DNA from: Diplosphaera chodatii
Lineage: Eukaryota > Chlorophyta > Trebouxiophyceae > Prasiolales > Stichococcaceae
Length of the DNA: 64,000 nucleotides
Reading direction: 5' to 3'
Assembly (NCBI GenBank): GCA_032358165.1
Contig: JAALGY010000061.1
Location: 1,054,001 to 1,118,000, forward strand
Position numbers and translations under genes: made by a program. Positions within the stretch are counted from its first letter, which is position 1; each line of letters begins with the position of its first letter. Of this stretch, positions 9,445-20,800 are shown in pieces. The notes beneath the pieces are model-generated. The model was given only the letters and a program-made list of their open reading frames with translations. It was not told where the DNA came from and made no database searches.

Positions 9445-12400
9445 CTAGTGGTCATCGCTGTTGAGCAGCATCTCGAACACCTCCGCATCTATCAGCCCGA
9501 CATCATCGCCAAGCTCGTCTTCCTCCATAGCTGTTGCAACAGTGGCATGCAGTGGCGGCGGGTGCCCCATGCTCCCAGCCTGCTGCTGGCTGGCCCCCTG
9601 CTGCTGCCGCTGCTGGTGCTGGTGCTGGTGCTGATCTTGCAGCAGCACAGGATGTGGCTGATAGGCATGCGGTTGCTGCTCGGGGTGCTGCTGGTGTTGA
9701 TGGTACAGGCGGCCATTTGCTGCCGCATGCTGCATCTGCTGCTGGGGAGCGGTTGCTTGCACAGACGGCGGGGAGGTGAACTCCTGAGCTGGTGGCCGTG
9801 CAAATGAGTGCCCTGGCGGCGGCTCACTCGGGTGCCGCAGGTAGCTGCCGTGCTGCTCATGCTGCTGTTGCAGCTGATGGTGCGGCTGCGGCTGCTGCTG
9901 CCGCGGCTGATGCTGTTGATGCTGATGCAGCAGCTGCTGTTGCTGCTGTCTCACCACGAATGGTGAGACCTCAAACTGCTGCTGCAGCGCGGTGGATCCA
10001 CGTGGTGACAGCAGCGGTCCCATCGGCTGCTGTGGCAGAACGGGAGGTGACTGTGGGATGCCCTGCAGCAGGTGCATCGACCATCTAACATGCACATGGT
10101 AGTCTTGCAGTAGGAATGGCATGCAGACACATCCACGGCAGCTGCATTATGCGGTGAACGGAACAAGGCAGCACCTGTGCCATAAAGTTGGGCGGCGGCT
10201 CGTCATGCATTGGTGGTGGCAACTGCTGCACTGCAGCCGCCTGCGCATATGGCAGCGAGTGCAGTGGCGGCGGCTGGTACTGTGGCTGCTGCTCTGGCAG
10301 TGGCGCCTCTTCAGGATGCTGCTGCATCTGCAGCAAAGCCGAATGCAAACTGCTGACCAGGAATGCATCTGGGACGATCAGCCAGTCAGCACTTGAGCAT
10401 CACTGTGCTCAACATGCGATTCGACAACACGCACACGGGGCCCAAAAAGCTGCGTGCGCTCCAAGGGCTGTGGCGTGGTAGATGTGTCAGGTGACAGCAT
10501 GAGAACGCCAACCATCTACTCACCATGAGCTGCGAGAAAGATACTCCGCCATGCGATGATCCCTCTGTCGCCGCCAGCACGGCTGCGGATTGCTGCCCAC
10601 CGTGCCAGCTGCCATCCTGCTCTGTGCCCGCAGCAGCGCCGCCACTGGTGCCGTTTGTGTCCATCGGCACAGCCTGCACCGTGGGCACGGGCAGCTGGCC
10701 GACAGCCGGCAGCCCCTGCGCCAGCGAGGCTGGAGGCAGTAGCAGTGGCGCCGCCTGCAGAGGGTAGTCACTAACAGGTTCGGCAGGGTGACACCTGTTG
10801 GCATTGTGGCCAGTCTGCAGACTAAAACATGCGACATGCTATACCGTCGCATCTAGCAGGTGTGAGCAACTTCTGCCGCGAATGAACGCAATGCGACATG
10901 CCAGCGGGCTCCACCTGCTGCGGGGTGATGGCTGCGGGCTCGGACGCGCGCATGGTGGGCACCAGCTGCGTGAGGGTCAGCCACCGGTCATCACGAGCCC
11001 CCGCGCCTGGGCCGCCACCTGTGAGTCGCAACTGGCAGTTTGCACTGCCTGTCCACCAGACACAAACAGGTTGGTGCAGTGGGTGTCGGCCCGTCACCCA
11101 TGGAAGGTGTGCAACACACACACAGATGGTGTTGCACTCAGCGTACATACAAGCGTCAGGAGCATATTTCCACCTGCGGGGCCGGCGGGCACCGAGGTGC
11201 CATCGCCGCTGCCCTTCGCCTCAAGCTTGTCCATCGCCTTCGACATCTTGAGCAGCTGGCGCCGCGGCCAGCGCTGGATGCCTGCGTGACAACACAGACA
11301 AGTGTTCGGTCTGCACGCGGTACTGCCAGCAAAGCCCCAGCGCTGGTTGTGACCCATGCACCCATCCCATTCAGTGCACACCAGGGCCGGCGTCTTCGAT
11401 ATTTGTCCAGCGGGCTATTTGGGTGACAAGTAGCTGTGCTTGTTTGCAGTCTGCAGTTTGATGGTGGGCACGGGTAGGACAAAGTGCCGCACGTACAGCT
11501 GGCTAACAGGCCCTAACTGTGTCAGTGCATCGTCCGGCCCCCGTCGCTCACCGTGGCGGCGGCAGGCGCGCTTGAGGGTGGTGGCGCAGATGCCCAGCTG
11601 GCCGGCGGCCTCCTTGAGCCCCACGCCAAAGTGCGCCTGCAGCTGCTCCAGCTTCAGCTTCTTCCCCGGCTTGCCCGCGTTGCCGCTGCCCTTGCCGCGC
11701 CGCCGCCGCACGCCTGCCAGTTCCGGGGCCACCCGGTCAAATGCTTGCACCAGACTTTTGTGCGCAGGGCGAAGCACTCCCGAGTACATCTGCCAACACA
11801 TGCCGGATGACCGTGGTCCATGAAACATGCTGGGTTTAGTAGCTCGGGGCACATACGAAGCTGAGGAGCTGTTGTCAGGTGTAAAAGTCTCACCGTTGGC
11901 GGTGCCATCGCCGTCGCCGTCCTCCTCGTCGCTGCCGCTATCGTCCCCGATGTCCTCGCCATCGTCGTCGCCAGCGCCTGCCTCCTCCTCCATTGGCATG
12001 ACTGCAAACCACAGCCATCTGGTTCAGAACGTGTAGACCGGCGCACGCACACAAGTTGCAGTCAATAGTAATCGTCTTGCTCCTCATGCCATGCATGACA
12101 GGTTAGGCGAGGTCTCAAGTTGCATACACATTTCATGCACTGAGCACCTGCGGTCCCAGACCGGCGCTTGAGGCTACCAGACGCAGCGCTCAGCTTCTCA
12201 CTGACAAGCTTGGCCTGCACAGGCAGACGGAACATCAGCACGCCCCATGCATACATTGCGGGCGGCAGTGCTGGGTGGCGGGAACCAAGCGGTGCGGGCG
12301 GCATGGGCGGTGCGAGTTCAGCTGGTGCATGTCCATCTCATCAGTGTCATGTTGCAGGTGCATGAGGTGATCTTGGGGTGGGACATGCTGTCACCTGGCG

Positions 12401-14460
12401 GGCGCGCAGCTCCATGCTGCCCGTCCGCAGGCGGCCCCCTCGCGCCTCGGGCGCTGACGACGCCCGCAAGCTCTGCAGATGCAGGTCGCTGCTGGTCAGC
12501 TGAGCGGTGCCACTGTGCAGGACAGCGCGTAGGTCTGCACAGCAAGGTGCACACGATGCTCTGTGTTTCCACACGGGCACTGTGAAACATGTTTGGGGAC
12601 GTTGTGTGGTTGTAGCCAACAGCACCTCGAGGGAGGCGCTGGCGTCCGCTGCTTCGCCGCTGCCGTCCACAGCGCCCCGCAGCGGCTGCTGGCCGGAGGG
12701 CGCGGGCTGCGGCCGCGCGTCATGCGCCTGCTCCAGGGCGGCCGCCGGCCTGCTGGGTGCCGCGCTGTCCGCCGAGCGCCCGCTGAGCGCGGCCCCCGCC
12801 TGCGCCGTGCGGGCGCCCGCCGAAGAGGCCGGGGACGCCGCGCTGCCGCCGCCCGCCGCCGCTGTTGGTGCTGCTGCTGTTGGTGCGCTGCCATGGGCAG
12901 CGGCTGCTGCCATGGAGCGCATGCCGCTGCCCGGGGCGGCGTCTGGGGGGCTGCTGCCTGGCAGGGGGGTGCCGCTGGGCGAGGGCGTCGCATTTGGCGA
13001 GGTGGCGTTGGAGCCCGACTCCACCCGCAGCGCCGCAAACGACTTTGCCGCCGCCAGCGAGAACTCCATCTCCTTCTGGTCCACCGACGTGTCACATGTG
13101 TACAGCTGGCATTTCTGCGGGGACACCACAAGGGGGCCATCATCCCAGCTGGCCAAGCTCATGCAGGGTGTCACCATATCCGATGCAAGGTATAGGGACC
13201 AGTCTGCTGCATGCATGATGAACCAGTCTCACCCGCAGGACAGTAGACACGGTGCTCGCAAGCCGCATGAAGTGCATGTCCTCAACCGTCTGCAATGCAT
13301 CACCAGGCGTCATCAACAGAGAAGATTAGCAGTCGGCGGTCAGTCTGCCAGCCGCAGCAAATGTCGGCTGCTGACCATCAAGCGATGGAGAGCAGGTTTG
13401 ATGTGGTGTGAATGGGGGACTCCTTAAGAGCAGGGACATACATTTGGCAGATCAGTCTCCAGAGAGCCGCACCTGCACAACCTCCAACACGCCAACAGGG
13501 GTCCGACGCGATTGCTCCATAAACAGCGGCAGCATCAGCGTCGCGTGCACGCGGCAGTGCAGGGCCTCTGACGCGCGTGCGTAGATCTCGCGGCTGTACT
13601 TTTGCACATTCCGCGACATCTCCGGCTGCAATCACGAACTTGCTAGTGAGCAGACTCGTGGGGCTGCGCGAGGGCACAGCATGTGCTCGAGACTGACGTG
13701 GAGTGAGTGTAGCAATACAGCTCATAAGTAGTGCTACAGTGGACGTAGGGGTTCGGGTCACCTCGCTGCTTGTGAAGACGCGGCCGGGCGCCCCCAGCAT
13801 CAGCGGGGCGCCCACATCGGTGCCGAAGCAGTAGCGGCAGCTGATGCAGCGGAACAGCGCCAGCAGGTCGCCGGTGCCGGCCACGCAGAAGGGCAGGCCC
13901 TGTTGTGCAGGCAGCATGAACTTGCTGTGAACATGTGACCACCCATGTGATGCATGCTGGCACTACAGCACCTCGCACTCCCGTCGCAGCGTGCAGTGTG
14001 CATGGGTCATGCAGATAACATTCTGAATCATGCTGCACCTTTGTCCGGAGCACAACAGCACCGTCGTCATTCTCCTCTGGCAGCCAGACCTGCTTGCCAC
14101 AGAAACAGTCTGTCTGACAAATGCATCATTGATGGCCAGCAGACCAAGATCGTGGCCCAGTCGTCCATGGTGTGCATGCACAGGCGGTAGGGGGAGCAGA
14201 CGGTAATCGACAGGGAGGGTGGAATTGCATAGCACTGTAGGGTTGGGGCCCCAGGCCACTCCATGACATCGTGGACGTGCAGGAGCACGGTCAAAATGCA
14301 GGGTGTGCGTTCGAACGAGGTTTCAGTGTTCCACCTGCGCCAGCGATCCGGCGGTATCATGCTCGTTGCTGAGGATGGCGTCCTGCAGCCCGACGATGGC
14401 TCGGCACAGACTCCTCTTGAGCGCCAGCTTGTCCGCCGGCGCCAGCGGCTGCACCGTCAT
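9445..14460 (-). CDS. NIT2: NIT2 / NIN-like RWP-RK transcription factor
   Basis: The first exon, 14335-14460, starts at an ATG (MTVQPLAPADKLALKRSLCR) and ends in phase 0 before GTGGAA. A GAF-like region typical of NIN-like proteins follows: LFRCISCRYCFGTDVGAP and GAPGRVFTSSEV (about 13770-13850), then LHCRVHATLMLPLFMEQSRR and TPVGVLEVVQ (about 13490-13590). A Ser/Ala/Pro-rich linker covers 12500-13080. The RWP-RK domain spans an intron: KLKLEQLQAHFGVGLKEAAG and ATTLKRACRRHG (about 11553-11670), then GIQRWPRRQLLKMSKAMDKL (about 11230-11285). The tail is Gln/His-rich and ends with an acidic stretch, GLIDAEVFEMLLNSDDH. No C-terminal PB1 domain was seen, unlike land-plant NLPs but like Chlamydomonas NIT2. 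Such proteins bind nitrate-responsive promoters. Identity is sure; several middle exons are not resolved. Confidence 0.85.
9560..9960 (-). repeat. Gln/His-encoding CAG-type low-complexity tract
   Basis: CAG/CAC/CTG-rich sequence inside the last exons of the NIT2-like gene encodes polyglutamine and histidine runs. Such tracts are common in transcription activation regions and prone to length change. Confidence 0.7.
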
Positions 14461-14710
14461 CCTGCTCTCCCGTTTAGTGAGCTACATGCTATGCGGCTCG
14501 TTTGCTCCGTGTAAGATGGTTCGACCTCATGCAATTCTCTGTGTTTGTAAGCCAGATTGCTTCCTGTCACCGTCCGGGTCAACTTCCACCTGTACTGCAC
14601 CGGTCTCGGAGCGATCCCGAATGCACCTGCGGCACAAGCGTTGCAGGACTAATGCAACCATAACTCATTTTGAGTGACATCACATCATCTTCTGCAAGCG
14701 CTTCTGCATC
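14461..14710. promoter_or_regulatory. Divergent promoter region
   Basis: 250 bases between the ATG of the NIT2-like gene (-) and the ATG of the membrane-protein gene (+). It is presumed to carry both promoters. No TATA box or other clear element was identified. Confidence 0.4.
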
Positions 14711-17185
14711 ATGGCGGACACAGCGAGCACTCTTGACCGCGCCAAAGCCAACGCATCGGTGAGCGCATGCATGGGGTGCAGGTGTTCACAGACAACAACA
14801 TGATGACCGGCATCATTACTAGAGACTTCTGTATGATAGTGGAGCTTGTGAACAGCCGCAAACCAGGAAAGAGCGTGGCATACTTGTATCTGAAAGCGAC
14901 TTTTGAGCAGCTACTGATTGAGCAGAATGGCGTTCTGGCAGGCTGCAGTGGCTTGAACATGTGCCAGGATCATCTGTAATGTTACTTATTCAGTTTGCCA
15001 CGCTGTGGTGCCGCCTTTGTGAGCTTGTGGCTTGGCAACATATGCACCAGCCTTCATGTGGAACACAATTTGGGGTCGGCCTCGATCTGTCGATGGGCTG
15101 AGCTTGCTGCATGGTGGAATCGTTGTAACAAGCGTTGTTGCTTATATTGCTCAGGGCAGCGGGGGCAGCAACTTCAACGGCTGGTGGGTGCTGGTGGTCG
15201 TCAACACAGCGCTCGCAGCATGGGCGGGCGCCACACCTCATCTGGTGGGAACTGGCTGCAAACAGGGCTACATCGGGACTGTCGTGAGCTTTCACGATAG
15301 CGTGACAGGGGCTTCAGGTGTGAAAGTTTCTGCTGATTTCTACTGCAGGCACACAAGATGGTGTTCGGCTATATGCCGAGCGATGATGTCACCACCACGC
15401 TCTGGAGATTCCTGGCGGCGGGCTTCGTCGTTATCACGGGTACGCAGTGCAGCGCCTTGTGCAGACCTCTTGTGCGCCCTCAGCTGAAGCATTGACAATG
15501 GAACCCCTGTCTGGCTGGTGGCGTGTTGCGATTGAATGTGCGTGATGAACCCCAGAACTCTCCTCATCCTGCTTTAGTCTAAATGATGCGGACTGGGCAC
15601 ACCAGGTCGCAGATGCGAATCAAGCTACATAACGTCAGTAGTGGCACAAAGCAGATCGCACCCAGCTCCCTGTCGAGTGTGGGCAGGCGAACAGTCTGAG
15701 AGTTTCGGGCGTGCTGCAGGCGTGTCGTACGCGCTGGCGGACGCTGTGAAGAAGGGGCGGGAGGGCAGCCCCAGCTACCTGCTGCTGGACCTGGGCATCA
15801 TGGTGCACGAGGGCATGAGCCTGCTGCTCATGCCCCTGGCCGCGCCCCTGCTCCGCCGCGAGGCCCTCATGTGCGTGCAAGTCTGCACAGCCAGCTTGTA
15901 GATGTGCCAGTCTGCTGAGTGGCTGGCTGGCGACCTGACAAAGTCCAACCACCTCGCTCTTAATATTTGCACTCAAAGCGGCTGTGCTGTGTGAAGCCCG
16001 TGATATGCCTTGTATGGCATGACATGCAGGCTTGGCCCACCGGTCTTCATAACTGCCGGCGCCATTGCGACGTACCACTACAAGGTGAGCGGCCACCGGT
16101 CACGCATCCTATCGTTGTTTGACCTACCTTTCATTGGTTTGTGCATCCGGTGACACCCAAAGCAAGCACCGGTGTGTGTCATGCTTGCAGTGCGCCAGCC
16201 CAAAGGGGCTTTCTGCAGACGCTGTTAAAGAGCCACTCATGGAGGTATGCGGCCTCAAAAGCATGCTCTGCATTGATGGGCCATATCACGCTCCACTACG
16301 ATGTGCGGCTTCTGTTGTTGTGCGTCCTCAGAATAAGTGCTCAAATGCTCGCACCAAGCTGGTCCTGTGCACCTGCAGACGATCAAGAACAGGCCTAGCA
16401 CCCAGGGCAAGAAGGTGACGTCCTCCATCTACTTCGCAATGGCGGCCGCGCTGGCCATGCTCGCGCTGGCATACCTGATCGCCCCCGCACGCTTTCTGGC
16501 CTCTGCCTTTGGCACACCCGGTGAGGAACGGCACAGTGGCGAGGTTTCACCTAGCCACACCCTCCTGCATGCGCTGAGGGACATCAGTGCGCACAGCAGG
16601 GTTGCAGCAAGGGGCATGTTGACGCATGTGCCAGAGGCGAATGATCTGCGCAGGCCCAAAGGAGGCGACCGCGCTGGTGCAGACCCTGGGTGGCGGCGCT
16701 CTGCTCCCCGCTGCTATCTTCACATACGCCCTGCAGGTCGACTTGCATGCAGTGCTGCCGTGCTCTGCCTTTGCATCAACACACCAACATACCGTGACGG
16801 AGCTACGTGTTAACCCAGATAGGGTGGTCGTTCGCACTCACTGCTCCTGACAAGAGTTCATTGTCTCTCAACTGCAGACTTCGGTCATCAAGTCGGACCT
16901 CCCGAACAGTGTCTTCAAGATCGTCAACGCCACAATGGCGGCTGCATCACTCATCCATGTGCGTCCTGTCTGTCTTGGCTGGTTGCTGTATTGCAAGGCT
17001 TGCAGCATGCAATGAGTGGTGCTATTTGCAGTCAATTCTGGCGAGCACTTCCCCATCTGTTGCAGGTGGTGTCCTTGCTGCCGCTGCTGCAGCAGTCCGG
17101 CAAGACAGGCCCTGGCGCGCCGATCCTGTTTGCTTTCTGGGCGCTGTCTGCGCCAATCTTTGGTAGCCAGGCTGTGATGGCTTGA
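14711..17185 (+). CDS. Multi-pass membrane protein of unknown function
   Basis: The first exon begins at ATG 14711 (MADTASTLDRAKANAS, then a GTGAGC donor). Later exons give about eight hydrophobic segments: LSLLHGGIVVTSVVAYIA (about 15095-15150); WWVLVVVNTALAAWAGA; LWRFLAAGFVVIT (about 15400-15440); LLLDLGIMVHEGMSLLLMPL (about 15780-15840); IYFAMAAALAMLALAYLIA (about 16430-16490); ALLPAAIFTYAL; NATMAAASLIHVVSLLPLL, spanning an intron; and GAPILFAFWALSAPIFG just before the stop TGA 17183-17185. Loops are short, with charged pieces such as ALADAVKKGREGSPS. I do not recognise the family. It is probably about 300 residues. It diverges from the NIT2-like gene, which might indicate shared control, but no sequence element supports that. 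The gene is likely real because splice signals and hydrophobic exons line up; some exon edges, especially of exon 2, are uncertain. Confidence 0.6.
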
Positions 17186-17818
17186 GCTGTACAAACTACG
17201 GCTGCTCGGCCACGTTTGAGTGTGGCAGTGTGGTTTAAACACAGCAGCAGTGCTCTTCAGGTGCCGGGTTTGAGAGCGTGAAGGCAAGTGCAGCCAGTGA
17301 CGTTTCGTTGCTTGTGGTTCTTGGTTTCTCCTGCATCGGGTTGCCACCAGTAAGGTGGTCTTGCACAGCCGGCAGTCGTGTTGGCCACAGCAAGAACAGA
17401 ATGCTGCATGCATGGAGTTTGTTGTCTTACGCGCATCACTCAAACCCATCACAAACCAGCTTAAAGGCTGCAGGAGCTCTCGCCGACATTCTGAATATGA
17501 GCCAGACCCTACTCGATGATCCCCAAACACAAGGCGCAAATCAGTCTACCTAAGCACGGCATTGAGGTGTTCGCTTCGTCACTGCTGGTCCCTACTAGGT
17601 GCACTCTCAGGGCGTCAGACATAGGGTGTCAGGCGTGCAGCCGGGGCTCCGCACTGCTTGGGCAGGGCACTGCCAACTGGTGCACCAAGAAGCAGGCCTC
17701 CGTCAGGCGCAAGTTGCCCTCGGCCTGCCATGCAGGCGGCCGCTGCTGGCGGGTGGCACATGTGGCCTCTGCGACACATGCGCTGCTCTCGTCAAGACAC
17801 AGGCGGCTGCTGACCGCA
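17186..17818. other. Intergenic region between convergent gene ends
   Basis: Between the membrane-protein gene (+) and exportin-1 (-). Short frames only; no recognisable product. Confidence 0.45.
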
Positions 17819-20800
17819 TCACGCATCGTTCATCTCCTGCGCCTCTGGCTGGTTGATCATGCCAGGGATAGACGCAAGCCTCTGGCGCTCAGCCTGCACG
17901 AAACATCAGGCATTATGTTTAGACAGCATCATGAACTGCTAGCAGAGTTCCAGCAAAACGTTCGAGAAGATCTATTGCTCATCAGCAGAAGCAGGTAACA
18001 ACGAAGCACCTCCCGCTGCGCTGCAGCCTCCTCTGCGAACAGGTCTGCGTTGTCCTTGTCTGCAAACTGCTTTGTCTGTGCACGGAGCAGGTACGATCTG
18101 TAAGCAGATGATATGATGACAAATGCAAAAACAGTTGCATGCCTCAGGGTTTGATAATGCATCTGTTCACACAGATATGGCAGTGGCTGGGCACCTGGAC
18201 CAGGAAATCACGCAGGTGCTGCTTGAAGGCGCCAAAGTCCTTGTACTCAAACATGCCGGCCACACACGCCTGCAGCCAGCCAGCCCACACGCATGGTCAG
18301 ACATGAATTCGAAAATGACAGATGCACAACACGATGCTCGGTCACTCCACTCATCAACTGCATTCGTAGGGTCTGCATCACCCACACCACCCTGACTTGT
18401 CAAATCATGCATCTTGCAAGCTCGACATGGCCTACATGTATGTTCACAAAGCATCAAGGTAGAAAGCGCGCCTGCACTTGCTGCGGCCGCATGTTGGGGA
18501 AGCTGGTCGTCAGCAGGTTGGTGACGAACTCGTGCACGAAAGCCGCATTGTTCGGGTATGCTGTCGGACCTGCAGCAGTGCTGGCTGCGATCAGATGACC
18601 ACACAAGAGTGTCCAAACAGGTGCCCTGAGGTCTACTGCTTCATAGGAGAAGTTCTCAAGCACGAAGCAGCACATACCCTTGGTGGTCACATCCCACAGC
18701 GGGGCCTTGATGACATCGCTGCTCGCCACGCCAAAGAGGTGGTGCAGAATGCGAGCGTGCATCTTGAAGCCCGGTTTGTGGAAGGTGTCTGCACCAGAGA
18801 CGCCATGTGACGGCTAATTGCATCAACCAACAAAGTGCGCACATTGCAAATGCAGCTACAGCAACTGTCATGTGCCGTGGTGGTATGCATCTGCAGCACA
18901 GGATTGCTCAAATGACTTAGGCCTCTGCCTGAAGCAGCCCATAAGTTTGCTCACCTGTCATGACGGCAAACACCTCTTGCAGCAGCTGCAAGTGGTATGC
19001 CTGGTAGAACTGTGTCGCAAAGTCGGACCCTTCGAAAGACTGGCAGATCTCCACCAGCAGATTCAAGCCCGTGTCTGCGATGTTCCGCTCTGTGTGCCGG
19101 AAGGCCCTGTACCGCACAGCTTGCAGTCAGTACGCACTCTGATGAGCAATCACAGATCGTCAGGGTTGTGAGTACTGCTCGTGCACGAGGAATATGCAAC
19201 ATATAGGAGCATGCTATGCAGAGGCTTGCCTCAACCGGGCCCGCAGAGTCAGCAGGCAACATCAGCAGGGAAGCGCACCAGATGATAGAGTCGATAACAA
19301 GCTTCAGCTGTGTTGGTGACATCGTGAACAGTGTCGCGAAGCAGTGCTTCGTGATCGCATGCAGCAGGTTGAAGAACTGCAGCCGGTGCTCCGGGTAGTC
19401 CTGCAGACATGTGCAGCAACAAAGTCACGCATAACACGATGCAGATGTTACCGCTGCTGCATGCAACCAAATGCTTGACGGCACACCCAGCTCAAACGCA
19501 AGCCGAGTATCCATGCTTTGCCACGAGCTATCAGGTGAAGTTTCCAAACGGTGCACCAGCTTTGTGGACGGTCACAGCAGGGGCGCACCTCGAAGTTCTT
19601 CGTGATCATGTCGAGGGTGACCTCAAACACGGCCTCAAAGATGCGGGGCACCTCCTTCTCCATTGCCGCCTGCAGCTTGTTGATGATTGTCGCGAACAGG
19701 CTCAGCACCTCCGCATCCCTGCACCGCAAGCCAGGACTGGGTCGGACAAAAGCGACTTGGTCCGCAACCCGCAGTTTGGCAGCGAGCCTGGCAGGTCTGA
19801 TATGAAAGCGGCCTTGATGCCAATGATGGGCCTTGCAGTAGGAGGCAGAGTAGGATCGGCAGTCCACGCCCAGCACACACCTAGTCACTGGCAACGACCA
19901 GCTCCTAGGACACAAGACACATATGTGACCAGGATGGGACCATCAACGCTTGAGCAACGACCCCTGTGTGGCGCCTGAGGTAGCACCATGGCTTGCCAGG
20001 CTGGCGTCAGCAGCAGATGCCCACCTGGCGTCCGGCACATTGCGCGCGTAATCGCCCAGGATGGGGTCCATCATCGCCGGCACAAACTGCTCGGCGATCA
20101 GCGCGCTGTGGTCGTCCGACTTCTCCACGAACGTCTCGATCAGGCGCAGCGCCACCTTCTTCACGCTGCGCATGAGCTTGACGGCGCTAGTTTTGGCGGC
20201 ATGAGGGCCTCCGCTGGCAATTGTAGCTGAGATGAGCTCGCTGTACATCCTGCAGGCACATCCATATGGTCTTAGAGTGGGGATCTGCATGTGGTTTCCG
20301 AACTGTGGTGTATACCTTCAGCAGTTGTGTGCTGGAAAGGCAGTGGTCGGAGCATGGGAAGTACTGACGGTCTCAGCCAAAGCAGCATGACAAGCGTACT
20401 TGTAGACGCTGAGCATGTCCACATAGATGAGCGACATCTGGGACAGGAAGGGCGGCCCCAATGACGAGGCCACGCTGCAGTTCGTCTGCAGGATGTTCTG
20501 AACATTGCGCACCACCTGGCAGCAAGACATCACCGCTGGCTGCTTGAGCCCATGTCATAATCTGCCATCATGCTTTGCAAATCAGTCCGACATGCATCGA
20601 TGGACAGGTAAGGCAATGCTCATCAAATCAGCAGACAGATGGATCACCTCAGGCTGCTTGAGGATGTCAGGCGACTGCGTTGCCTGCGCAATGATCTGCT
20701 GCCAAGTTGCATTTGGCGGCTGCATCAGGCGTGTCTGCGATGACAGCAGTGCAATGGCAATCAGTGTGCTGCATGCAAACTTGCACGTTGACTGAGGCGC

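Noticed and set aside
12507..13427. Plus-strand open frame of 306 codons
   Set aside because: Antisense to the Ala/Pro/Ser-rich linker of the NIT2-like gene. Long antisense frames are expected over such GC-rich repeats.
15662..15680. 19-base near-repeat shared with 26362-26380 (CCAGCTCCCTRTCGAGTRT)
   Set aside because: 17 of 19 bases match, but only two copies were noticed, one just upstream of an exon and one intergenic. Too short and isolated to call a repeat family.
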